Assembly (NCBI GenBank): GCA_964571335.1
Contig: CAZNAM010000029.1
Span: 1 to 10,104, forward strand
Direction: 5' to 3'
Source of the DNA: JAFCDQ01 sp964571335
Lineage (GTDB): Archaea > Nanobdellota > Nanobdellia > Woesearchaeales > ARS49
Length of the DNA: 10,104 nucleotides
The notes under the pieces are model-generated. The model had not been told where the DNA came from. It was given only the letters and a program-made list of their open reading frames with translations, and searched no databases. Within the stretch, counting starts at the first letter, position 1. Each line of letters opens with the position of its first letter. The translations under genes and the position numbers were made by a program. Below, piece after piece: positions 1 to 5,566 of this stretch.

Positions 1-894
1 AACCATGTCTATTATTTTATCTTTTTCAATTTTTTCTTCTGCAGAATCAACATGCTTCATTTCAATTTTTGATGATTGCTCTCTTTCAGCTATTTCTCCT
101 GCAACTCTTAACAAATCAATTGCTTTTCTTACATCTCCATGATCTCTTGCTGCTAATGCTGAACATTTTGCTATTGAACTTTCATCAATTACATCTATGT
201 TAAATGCGTCTTTTGATCTTTCTATTAATATTTGCAATATTTGGTCAGCATCATAGGGAGGAAAAACTATTTCTTCTTCAGACATGCTGCTTCTCACTCG
301 GGGATCTAATCGGTCTGTAAAATTTAAATCATTACTTATTCCTAAAAGACATATTTTTGTTTTTTCTAATTCAACTCTAGTTATATTATAAAGAAATTCA
401 TCTCCTGCTTTTTTAACTAATTCATCAATTTCATCCAATATTAACAGCAAGATGTGTTCTTTTGATTTTAATTTTTCATAAAATTTAGTATATAAATCAT
501 CAGTAGGTAATCCTGTAAAAGGTGTATCTTCTCCATATTCTTTTAAAATATAAGATAAAAGTCTGTATTCTGTATCTGCGCTTTTTTTTAATTTACAATT
601 GATATATATTATTTTCAAAGGTATATCTTTTTCTTTTGCAACCTGCATCATTTGTTGTGTTGTATATCTTGATGTTAATGTTTTTCCTGTTCCTGTTTTA
701 CCATACAAAAATACATTTGAAGGTTTTTCTTGTCTTAAAATTGGTGCTAAAATTTTAGCAAGTTCTTTTATTTGTTGATCTCGATGAAAAACTTTTTTAG
801 GAGTATATGTAGAGTTAAGTGCATTTTTTTCTTTAAAGATACTTCTAGTTTTGATAAAATCATTGAAAAAATTAACCAACCCCTTTTCCTCCAT
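1..894 (-). CDS. cdc6: Orc1/Cdc6 origin-recognition and helicase-loading AAA+ ATPase, 3' end cut by window
   Basis: This gene reads without a stop from an ATG at 894 to the window edge, giving 298 residues. It encodes the archaeal initiator that binds origin boxes and helps load the MCM helicase. The AAA+ signature is complete: Walker A GKTGTGKT at residues 65-72, Walker B ending LDE at 153-155, sensor 1 around GISND (185-189), an arginine-finger-like LDPRVRS (196-202) and sensor 2 GDVRKAIDLLR (253-263). The C-terminal winged-helix DNA-binding domain should lie beyond the edge (families usually run to about 380-420 aa). The start has no Shine-Dalgarno but sits about 26 bp from a TATA-like box, so it is probably leaderless. 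It lies next to a putative origin, the usual archaeal arrangement. Confidence 0.95.
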   Translation of the reverse strand, partial: MEEKGLVNFFNDFIKTRSIFKEKNALNSTYTPKKVFHRDQQIKELAKILAPILRQEKPSNVFLYGKTGTGKTLTSRYTTQQMMQVAKEKDIPLKIIYINCKLKKSADTEYRLLSYILKEYGEDTPFTGLPTDDLYTKFYEKLKSKEHILLLILDEIDELVKKAGDEFLYNITRVELEKTKICLLGISNDLNFTDRLDPRVRSSMSEEEIVFPPYDADQILQILIERSKDAFNIDVIDESSIAKCSALAARDHGDVRKAIDLLRVAGEIAEREQSSKIEMKHVDSAEEKIEKDKIIDMV

Positions 895-915
895 ATGAAT
901 TTCCAGGTGAAAGGT

Positions 916-925
916 TTTATTTAAA
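916..925 (-). promoter_or_regulatory. TATA box of leaderless cdc6
   Basis: Read on the minus strand, TTTAAATAAA is centred about 26.5 bp upstream of the cdc6 ATG at 894, the normal archaeal TATA-to-start distance for a leaderless transcript. ORB1 at 939-959 lies 13 bp upstream of it and an ORB-like copy covers the start codon, so initiator binding could repress its own gene (inference). Confidence 0.6.
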
Positions 926-938
926 GTTTTTCATATGC

Positions 939-959
939 ACCCCTTTTCTTCGTGTGGAA
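939..959 (-). promoter_or_regulatory. ORB1, origin recognition box
   Basis: On the minus strand this 21-bp box begins TTCCA, has ACGAA at offsets 7-11 and ends AAGGGGT, like the known ORB layout of a TTCCA/GAAA dyad part followed by a G-string. It matches ORB2 at 17 of 21 positions. Its TTCCA end faces the AT-rich region and its G-string points away. Confidence 0.72.
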
Positions 960-962
960 ACC

Positions 963-1027
963 TTTTTTTTCATTTTTTTGGCTTTTTTGCTGAAATAATC
1001 TTTTTTTTTGTATTTTTTTCTGTTTTT
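963..1027 (+). other. Helically phased T-tracts (probable intrinsic bend)
   Basis: Six T-runs of 5-9 bases lie at 963-970, 973-979, 983-988, 1001-1009, 1013-1019 and 1023-1027. Their centres are about 9.5-11 bp apart with one step skipped, close to the DNA helical repeat. Phased A/T tracts are known to bend DNA. A role in opening the origin is inference. Confidence 0.6.
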
Positions 1028-1030
1028 CGA

Positions 1031-1094
1031 ATTCATTTTATTTATTATCTGTATATAAAATAATTAATTATTATAATAGATTTCTATTATATAC
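1031..1094. other. Putative DNA-unwinding element
   Basis: Only 6 of 64 bases are G or C. The stretch includes a 14-bp perfect palindrome at 1059-1072, centred on TTAATTAA. It lies between the T-tracts and ORB2, where archaeal origins carry their easily melted segment. Confidence 0.6.
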
Positions 1095-1095
1095 A

Positions 1096-1116
1096 TTCCA
1101 AACGAAATCAAGGGGT
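1096..1116 (+). promoter_or_regulatory. ORB2, origin recognition box
   Basis: On the plus strand the box begins TTCCA, has ACGAAA at offsets 7-12 and ends AAGGGGT. It is oriented opposite to ORB1, so the pair brackets the 136-bp AT-rich interval symmetrically. G-strings are rare in this DNA, so a 17 of 21 match between two boxes is unlikely to be chance. Confidence 0.72.
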
Positions 1117-1197
1117 CTCAACTCTTTTTTTTTAATAAATACATTTTTAATGAAAATAATATAATTAGGAGTTATCACTTTAAAATACTAAAAAAAA

Positions 1198-1212
1198 CGA
1201 AACATTTATATA
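1198..1212 (+). promoter_or_regulatory. BRE/TATA promoter of the trmB-type gene
   Basis: CGAAAC (BRE-like) is followed directly by ATTTATATA. The TATA centre at about 1208 predicts transcription from about 1234, leaving a short leader that still holds the ribosome site at 1240-1247. The tfe promoter on the other strand uses the same CGAAAC next to its TATA box. Confidence 0.7.
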
Positions 1213-1239
1213 CAATCACACCTCTTCAATGGTAAATTC

Positions 1240-1247
1240 GGAGTGAT
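1240..1247 (+). promoter_or_regulatory. Shine-Dalgarno that fixes the TrmB start
   Basis: GGAGTGAT lies 4 nt before the ATG at 1252. An in-frame GTG at 1243 lies inside this motif and cannot use it, so ATG 1252 is the start. Confidence 0.75.
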
Positions 1248-1251
1248 ATTC

Positions 1252-2061
1252 ATGATTGTTCAAAAAGAAATTTTAAATAATATTAAAGACTTTGGTCTTA
1301 ATAGCTACGAGGCAAAGCTTTGGACAGCTCTTCTTTCTCGTGGTGTAGCCACCGCAGGCGAATTGTCTGATATTGCAAATGTTCCTAGAAGTAGGAGTTA
1401 TGATGTTTTGGAAAGTTTGGAAAGAAAAGGTTTTGTTGTTATGAAGTTAGGTAAGCCAATAAAGTACATTGCTGTTCCTCCGGCCGAAGTTATTGAAAGA
1501 GTTAAGAAAAATATCAAAGACGATGCTGACAAACAATCTCTGGTTCTCGAAAAATTAAAGAAAAGTGATGTTTTAAGTGAATTAAATCTTTTATTTACTC
1601 AAGGAATTGAAACTGTTGATCCCACTGATTTAACAGGTGCTTTAAAAGGTAGAAAAAATATTTATAACCATTTAGCTTCTATGATTAAAAATGCTAAAAA
1701 ATCAGTTATTATTATGACTTCTGAAAAAGGATTAATAAGAAAAGCTGATGCTCTTAAAAATCATATTACTAAAGCTAAAGAAAGAGGTGTTAAAGTTAGA
1801 ATTGCAACAACAAAAATGTCAAAACAAGCTTTGAGTTCTTTTAAAAAAATAAGTTCTTCAGCTCAGATAAAACAAGGAACTACAATTTCAAGATTTATTG
1901 TGGTTGATAACAAAAATACAGTAATTCTTGGTTCTGATGATGAAAAAGTTCATCCAGATTATGATTTTGGTGTTTGGATTAACACAGAATTTTTTGCAAA
2001 GTCTTTAGTTAGTATTTTTGATAAGGTTTGGCAAGATTCTTCTGATATTAAAAAGAAGTAA
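1252..2061 (+). CDS. TrmB-family transcriptional regulator
   Basis: The product (269 aa) is a DNA-binding regulator. Residues about 5-75 form a TrmB-type winged helix: the stretch beginning LNSYEAKLW, a recognition helix around VPRSRSYDVLESLERKGF, then the wing. A linker and helix follow to about 125. The C-terminal part (about 130-265) has the phospholipase-D-like sensor fold typical of TrmB proteins, with RKNIYNHL, a strand-rich core, and a closing segment carrying FIVVDN, ILGSDD and DFGVWI. The known TrmB regulators sense sugars, but the ligand here cannot be read from sequence. The gene has its own promoter and Shine-Dalgarno and faces away from the origin and cdc6. I assign the family firmly but not the target. 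Confidence 0.88.
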   Translation: MIVQKEILNNIKDFGLNSYEAKLWTALLSRGVATAGELSDIANVPRSRSYDVLESLERKGFVVMKLGKPIKYIAVPPAEVIERVKKNIKDDADKQSLVLEKLKKSDVLSELNLLFTQGIETVDPTDLTGALKGRKNIYNHLASMIKNAKKSVIIMTSEKGLIRKADALKNHITKAKERGVKVRIATTKMSKQALSSFKKISSSAQIKQGTTISRFIVVDNKNTVILGSDDEKVHPDYDFGVWINTEFFAKSLVSIFDKVWQDSSDIKKK

Positions 2062-2070
2062 TTACACAAC

Positions 2071-2080
2071 CTTTTTATAT
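2071..2080 (+). promoter_or_regulatory. TATA box of the small membrane protein gene
   Basis: CTTTTTATAT begins 10 bp after the trmB stop codon. It predicts a start near 2100 and a leader of about 28 nt holding the ribosome site GAGGTGAT at 2117-2124. The box has no purine-rich BRE. Its T-run could also help end trmB transcription. Confidence 0.5.
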
Positions 2081-2127
2081 TCTTTATTCTATTTTTAGTT
2101 TATTATATTTTTTAAAGAGGTGATTTA

Positions 2128-2373
2128 ATGGATGAAATGACTTTGTTAAGGATTGTTTTAGCTATAATAATAGGGACTCTTGTTGCTATTGCTTATGGTA
2201 TGAGATATTTGATTTTACTTGAAAGACGTATTGGTAGAATTGAATACCACACAGGTGCAATGGTTAAAAAGCTTTTTAGAGAAGAATTAAAGATTGAGAA
2301 AAAAATGGGTTTTGGAAAAAAAGCTGTAAAAAAAAGTTTTAGTAAAAAAGCTAAGTCTAAAAAAAGGAGATAA
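2128..2373 (+). CDS. Small single-pass membrane protein with lysine-rich tail
   Basis: I do not recognise this 81-residue protein. It has one clear membrane helix (about residues 6-25, rich in Leu/Ile/Ala/Gly), then a charged, probably helical segment (ERRIGRIEYHTGAMVKKLFREE) and a strongly basic tail from about residue 57 to the end (KKAVKKSFSKKAKSKKRR). The charge pattern suggests a cytoplasmic basic tail, which could touch nucleic acid or membrane phospholipid. A near-ideal Shine-Dalgarno (GAGGTGAT) precedes the ATG, supporting a real gene. It converges on tfe with 2 nt between stop codons. Confidence 0.8.
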   Translation: MDEMTLLRIVLAIIIGTLVAIAYGMRYLILLERRIGRIEYHTGAMVKKLFREELKIEKKMGFGKKAVKKSFSKKAKSKKRR

Positions 2374-2375
2374 AA

Positions 2376-3122
2376 TTATATTTTTCTTTTCTTTTTTAGT
2401 GTCTTTTTTGTTGGTTTTTTCAAGGATTTTTGTGATGATTTTGCTTCTTTAATCTTTTTTTTGGTTGTTTTGTTTTTTGTTATCTTTTTCTTAACTATTT
2501 TTTGCGGGCTTGGTTTTTTCAAAATCTTTTTCTTCGTTATTTTTTTCTTAATTGTTTTGTTTTTTGTTATTTTCTTTGTTTCAAGTTCTGGTTCTTCTTT
2601 GAAAATTCTTGTTTTTGGTGCTTTAAGTTCTCTTTCTAAACTTTTTATTTCTTCTTGGATTTCTTCTATTTTTGTTGTGTTGTTTTCTTCTTCAAGCAAT
2701 TCCCCGCATTCAGGGCATTTAAATTCAAAATCAAATGCTTGTTCAAAATCCAGTCTTAAGCACTTCTCTCCACAAGAATAGAATTTATTGTTTAATTCCC
2801 TCAGCAATCTATCTTTTAATCTATCTAATTTTTTCTTTTTCATAGATGTGACGAGGTCTCTTACTTTATTTTCATTAAAGGTCCAATAATAGATATACCA
2901 GCCTTTTTTTTTGTCTTTTATTCTTTCAAAACTAACAAGATTTACATTATATAACCTATATAGTAGGTTCCTAGTTACATTTACCTCTTTTTTTATTTTT
3001 TCTGCTAATATGAATTCAGATGTATTTTTCTTCTTTTTTAGAATCTTGATGAGGGGTAAAACTTCTTCGCCAGCACTCTCAGCAATTGCTTCATCTACAG
3101 ATTTAGGTGTTAATCGAATCAT
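2376..3122 (-). CDS. tfe: Transcription factor E (TFIIE-alpha homologue) with long lysine-rich C-terminal tail
   Basis: TFE helps RNA polymerase open promoter DNA. From the ATG at 3122 the protein has 248 residues. Residues about 8-95 form the winged helix (including NVTRNLLYRLYNVNLVSFERI and the aromatic GWYIYYW). A basic helix follows, then a zinc ribbon with Cys117, Cys121, Cys136 and Cys139. The first pair is spaced C-x3-C instead of the common C-x2-C. An acidic coil (about 145-180) follows, then about 68 residues dominated by Lys (182-248), an extension that archaeal TFE (usually 170-190 aa) lacks. A GTG at 3131 also opens the frame, but it lies in the Shine-Dalgarno GGAGTGA that serves ATG 3122. 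The gene has its own TATA box over the hjc stop. Confidence 0.9.
   Translation of the reverse strand: MIRLTPKSVDEAIAESAGEEVLPLIKILKKKKNTSEFILAEKIKKEVNVTRNLLYRLYNVNLVSFERIKDKKKGWYIYYWTFNENKVRDLVTSMKKKKLDRLKDRLLRELNNKFYSCGEKCLRLDFEQAFDFEFKCPECGELLEEENNTTKIEEIQEEIKSLERELKAPKTRIFKEEPELETKKITKNKTIKKKITKKKILKKPSPQKIVKKKITKNKTTKKKIKEAKSSQKSLKKPTKKTLKKKRKI
2381..2397 (+). terminator. T-rich terminator lying inside the tfe tail codons
   Basis: The plus strand reads three T-runs (5, 4 and 6) just after the small membrane gene. Oligo-T on the non-template strand is the known archaeal termination signal. The same bases encode the last lysines of TFE on the other strand. Confidence 0.5.
2465..2570 (-). 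repeat. Duplicated 19-bp unit in the tfe lysine-tail codons
   Basis: A 19-bp T/G-rich unit occurs identically at 2465-2483 and 2552-2570, 87 bp (29 codons) apart and in frame. In the protein it gives ITKNKT followed by IKKK or TKKK, twice. The tail seems to have grown by in-frame duplication. Confidence 0.7.
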
Positions 3123-3175
3123 ATACTTCACTCCTGGCCAATGTAAAAAGAGCCTTCACTAATTATAAGAAATAC

Positions 3176-3192
3176 AATTTATAAAGGTTTCG
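3176..3192 (-). promoter_or_regulatory. BRE/TATA promoter of tfe, overlapping the hjc stop codon
   Basis: On the minus strand CGAAACC is followed by TTTATAAATT. The last two sense codons and the stop of hjc (CCT TTA TAA) lie inside it. The predicted start near 3154 leaves a leader of about 32 nt with the ribosome site AGGAGTGA. Confidence 0.65.
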
Positions 3193-3577
3193 AAGTTTTT
3201 AGAAGATGTTCTTGTTTCATACCCTCTTCTGTGTATTTTATGACATATTTTTTGCTTGTTTTTGTTAATCTTGTTAAAGGATAGAATTTCCAAGGTTGTT
3301 TTTTGAATTTTACAGCAATTAAGGCAATTCCGCTCATGATTTTGGCAAATTCCTTTAATTCTTCTATTTCTTTTTGCTCAAAATATTGTCTTTCTCCTTC
3401 TGTTGTTTTGCACTCTATAACGTATAATATGCCATTTCTCCCAACTATCAAATCAGGGCTAGGATATCTCATTGAGCCGCTTCCAGCAACTCTGGCCGCC
3501 GCCCACTCATTTCTCCAGAAATAATGTACTAGCTCTCTTTCTGCATCTGTTCCTTTCTTTTTTCTGTTTTTTATCAT
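3179..3577 (-). CDS. hjc: Holliday junction resolvase Hjc
   Basis: Hjc cuts four-way DNA junctions formed in recombination and fork repair, acting as a homodimer. The 132-residue protein carries the nuclease residues at the positions seen in Sulfolobus Hjc: Glu13 in TDAERELV, Asp42 in SPDLIVG, and Glu55/Lys57 in IECK. A conserved GSGSMRYPSPD loop (32-42) precedes Asp42. The basic N-terminus (KNRKKKG) is typical. Its ATG overlaps the rnz stop by 4 nt (ATGA), so the two are probably co-transcribed and translationally coupled. The stretch after about residue 100 is less conserved but of ordinary length. Confidence 0.93.
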   Translation of the reverse strand: MIKNRKKKGTDAERELVHYFWRNEWAAARVAGSGSMRYPSPDLIVGRNGILYVIECKTTEGERQYFEQKEIEELKEFAKIMSGIALIAVKFKKQPWKFYPLTRLTKTSKKYVIKYTEEGMKQEHLLKTSKPL

Positions 3578-4464
3578 ATTTTGACCTTCATTCCATCATA
3601 TGCACATTTTGTATTATCAAAGACTGTTCTTGCTTCTTCTTCAATTTCTGAACAACTTTTGTATCTTGCACTGAAATGGGTCAATATCAATTTTTTCACA
3701 TTTGATGTGCTGGCTATTTGTGCTGCTTCCTGGGCAGTCATATGTAATCTTTCATTTGCTTGATCAGCCATATCTGATAAATAAGTACTTTCACATATTA
3801 ATAAATCAGAATTTTCTGCTAACTCATAACAATTTTTTACTAGTTTTGTATCTGTGATGTATGTTATTTTTTTTCCTTTTATTATTGTTGTTACTTCATC
3901 TGCATTTATTTTTTTCCCTTTAAACATAATATTTTGTCCTTTTTGTAATTTTCCAAGTATTGGCCCTTCAGGAATTCCTATTTTTTTTATCTTTGCCAGA
4001 TTTATTCTTCTTCTGTCTTTTTCAATAAAAGAATAAGCATTACAGTTCACTCCATGATTTACCTTTTTTGTCAAAAGCTTGAATTTTTCATTTTCAAAAA
4101 AAGTTTTATCTTCTACTTCTTTTATTTCAACATTTAACACTTCTCTTGTTGCCATCCCTTCCATCAAAGATTTGAAATATTTTTTACTTTCTTTAGGTCC
4201 ATAGATTATTATTTTTTTGTCTTTTTCTATTGAGTATATGCTTTGAAGTAGTCCAGGAAGTCCAAGCACATGATCTCCGTGCCAGTGAGTTAGTAATATC
4301 TTAGTTACATTTGTTAGTTTTATTCCAAATGTTTTCATCTGTCTTTGTATTCCTTCTCCGCAATCAAATAACAGTCCATCTTTATCATATTTTAGATAAA
4401 AACTTGGATGGTTTCTCTCCTTTGTAGGCACCATTGATGATGTTCCCAAAAATATTATTTCCAT
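3574..4464 (-). CDS. rnz: RNase Z, tRNA 3' processing endonuclease
   Basis: RNase Z removes the 3' trailer of pre-tRNA so that CCA can be added. The 296-residue protein is a metallo-beta-lactamase fold. It shows the family start MEIIFLGTSSMVPT, the zinc motif HWHGDH (His60, His62, Asp64, His65), His137, Asp205 in ITDTK, the HMTA motif with His241, and His263 in LTHFSARY. The Gly/Pro-rich segment around 163-176 corresponds to the flexible arm that grips tRNA. An in-frame GTG at 4503 would add 13 residues, but the family N-terminus and a TATA box 27 bp before ATG 4464 point to a leaderless start there. It is divergent from endA and overlaps hjc. Confidence 0.95.
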   Translation of the reverse strand: MEIIFLGTSSMVPTKERNHPSFYLKYDKDGLLFDCGEGIQRQMKTFGIKLTNVTKILLTHWHGDHVLGLPGLLQSIYSIEKDKKIIIYGPKESKKYFKSLMEGMATREVLNVEIKEVEDKTFFENEKFKLLTKKVNHGVNCNAYSFIEKDRRRINLAKIKKIGIPEGPILGKLQKGQNIMFKGKKINADEVTTIIKGKKITYITDTKLVKNCYELAENSDLLICESTYLSDMADQANERLHMTAQEAAQIASTSNVKKLILTHFSARYKSCSEIEEEARTVFDNTKCAYDGMKVKI

Positions 4465-4486
4465 TATATATATTAATAACGTAATG

Positions 4487-4500
4487 TTTTTAAATTTATT
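4487..4500. promoter_or_regulatory. Shared divergent TATA element for rnz and endA
   Basis: The palindrome TTTAAA at 4489-4494 sits within a 13-bp A/T stretch midway between the two start codons. Its centre is 27.5 bp from the rnz ATG and 26.5 bp from the endA ATG. Neither gene has a Shine-Dalgarno, so each can be leaderless from this one box. Confidence 0.6.
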
Positions 4501-4517
4501 CACTGATTTACTTTATT

Positions 4518-5051
4518 ATGAGAAATGATGCTGTAAATGCTGTTTTTGAGGATAATGCTGTTTTAACTGAAAACAGTAATTTTGCCAGAGATTTATTTAA
4601 TAGATCTGTTTTTGGCACAATTCTCCGGAATGGCAGAGTAAAACTTTCTTTTTATGAAGCTTTTTTTCTTTTTGAAAAAGATAAATTAAATGTTTTAGAT
4701 AAAAAAAACAAAACGCTTTCTTTTGAAACTTTCATAAGACGTTCAAGAAAAGCAGATAAGGATTTTCTAATAAAATATGCTGTTTTTAAGGATTTAAGAG
4801 AAAAAGGTTATGTTGTTAAGACTGGTTTGAAATTTGGTGCTCCGTTCAGAGTATACAACAAAGGAATCAAGCCAGGAGAGGATCATGCTTTGTGGGTTGT
4901 TTTTCCTGTTCACGAATCTAATAGTTTAACTTGGCATGATTTTTCTGCTAAAGCAAGAGTTGCTCATTCTACTAAGAAAAAATTGCTTATTGGTGTTGTA
5001 GATGATGAGGGGGATGTTAGTTATTGGGAGAATATGTGGATAAAGCCTTGA
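4518..5051 (+). CDS. endA: tRNA-splicing endonuclease EndA, homotetramer type
   Basis: EndA cuts introns from pre-tRNA (and pre-rRNA) at bulge-helix-bulge sites. The 177-residue size matches the single-domain homotetrameric enzyme (Methanocaldococcus, 179 aa). The catalytic triad is visible: Tyr113 in PFRVYNKG, His123 in GEDHALWVV and Lys154 in STKKKLLIG, with the same His-Lys spacing as the Methanocaldococcus enzyme. The N-terminal half (about 1-75) is the usual mixed domain, with LFNRSVFG and LSFYEAFFL. The hydrophobic C-terminal strands (LLIGVVDDEGDVSYW) fit the dimer interface. The gene starts leaderless from the promoter shared with rnz, so two tRNA-processing enzymes are driven from one point. 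Confidence 0.95.
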   Translation: MRNDAVNAVFEDNAVLTENSNFARDLFNRSVFGTILRNGRVKLSFYEAFFLFEKDKLNVLDKKNKTLSFETFIRRSRKADKDFLIKYAVFKDLREKGYVVKTGLKFGAPFRVYNKGIKPGEDHALWVVFPVHESNSLTWHDFSAKARVAHSTKKKLLIGVVDDEGDVSYWENMWIKP

Positions 5052-5067
5052 TTTTTATTGTATTTTA
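5052..5067 (+). terminator. T-rich terminator after endA
   Basis: A run of five T, then four T within 16 bp, follows the endA stop directly. It overlaps the stop and last codons of the convergent gene ending at 5055. Confidence 0.45.
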
Positions 5068-5528
5068 CTTAAATCTAATTTGACAAAGCCTTGCATAATA
5101 TCTCTAGGAATATACGTTGTGATTGAACTATGTCCTTCTTTTATCATAAATTTATATAATTCTCCTCTTTTTTTATCAGGCAGGTCTTTAATAATTTCGT
5201 CTAATTCTTTTACATGTTTTATGTTTAATTCAATCGCAAAATCTTTTGTTATATCTAATATTTTAATATCTTCAAGTTTCACCTCAATACTTTCGTTATA
5301 TGTTCCTGCAGAATAAAAAGAAATAACTCCTTTATCTACTTTAATTATTTCTTCTTCTTTCGGTTTTTCTTTCATCCATTTTGGAACTATTAATTCATTT
5401 AACATAATTCCTCTTTCTTCAATCTTATTATGATAATGTTCAAATACACTTAGTATGTCTTTTTTATTTCGTCCATACAATATTGTGCTATGCCAAACAT
5501 CTAGACAAGAAAATTTGTATAATTTCAT
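5055..5528 (-). CDS. Hypothetical protein, unrecognised
   Basis: I do not recognise this 157-residue soluble protein. It starts MKLYKFSCLDVWHSTILYG, has two Cys/His-containing stretches near the N-terminus (Cys8, His12, His31, His33), a long charged middle part and an alternating strand/helix pattern. Its C-terminal region (about 105-140) looks helical and ends in a short strand. No signal peptide or membrane helix is seen. Codon use resembles its neighbours and the ATG lies 28 bp from a TATA-like box, so it is likely expressed. Three bases separate its stop from the endA stop. Confidence 0.7.
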   Translation of the reverse strand: MKLYKFSCLDVWHSTILYGRNKKDILSVFEHYHNKIEERGIMLNELIVPKWMKEKPKEEEIIKVDKGVISFYSAGTYNESIEVKLEDIKILDITKDFAIELNIKHVKELDEIIKDLPDKKRGELYKFMIKEGHSSITTYIPRDIMQGFVKLDLSKIQ

Positions 5529-5552
5529 CTTAAAATATAGAAATTTGGTTCT

Positions 5553-5566
5553 ATTATTTAACCTTT
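5553..5566 (-). promoter_or_regulatory. Promoter of the 5055-5528 gene
   Basis: The minus strand reads AAAGG followed by TTAAATAAT, centred about 29 bp before the ATG at 5528. No Shine-Dalgarno is present, so the transcript is leaderless or nearly so. Confidence 0.5.

Larger units (their letters stand above)
879..1116. other. Putative chromosomal replication origin (oriC)
   Basis: Between cdc6 and trmB lie about 357 bp without a gene. They hold two well-matched ORB-like boxes in inverted orientation (939-959 minus, 1096-1116 plus), a run of T-tracts (963-1027) and a strongly AT-rich stretch (1031-1094) between them. A third, weaker ORB-like box overlaps the cdc6 start (879-899). ORB boxes flanking a DNA-unwinding element beside orc1/cdc6 is the known archaeal origin design (Sulfolobus oriC1, Pyrococcus oriC). 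Function here is inferred from that match. Confidence 0.75.

Noticed and set aside
1143..1157. Imperfect palindrome ATTTT-n5-AAAAT upstream of the TrmB gene, a possible regulator site.
   Set aside because: Five-base A/T arms carry too little information, and it is over 45 bp upstream of the TATA box.
1229..1246. Tiny frame ATG GTA AAT TCG GAG TGA just upstream of the TrmB start, a possible leader peptide.
   Set aside because: Five codons with no ribosome site, and its end is the Shine-Dalgarno of the real gene. Most likely chance.
895..1251. Possible CRISPR leader, tRNA or small RNA in the largest non-coding stretch.
   Set aside because: No regular repeat-spacer pattern, no cloverleaf or GC-rich stem; origin boxes and promoters explain the structure better.
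2461..2781. Plus-strand open frame rich in Phe, Leu, Val and Ser, resembling a membrane protein.
   Set aside because: It is the complement of the tfe lysine codons; AAA/AAG read backwards gives TTT/CTT. No ribosome site precedes it.
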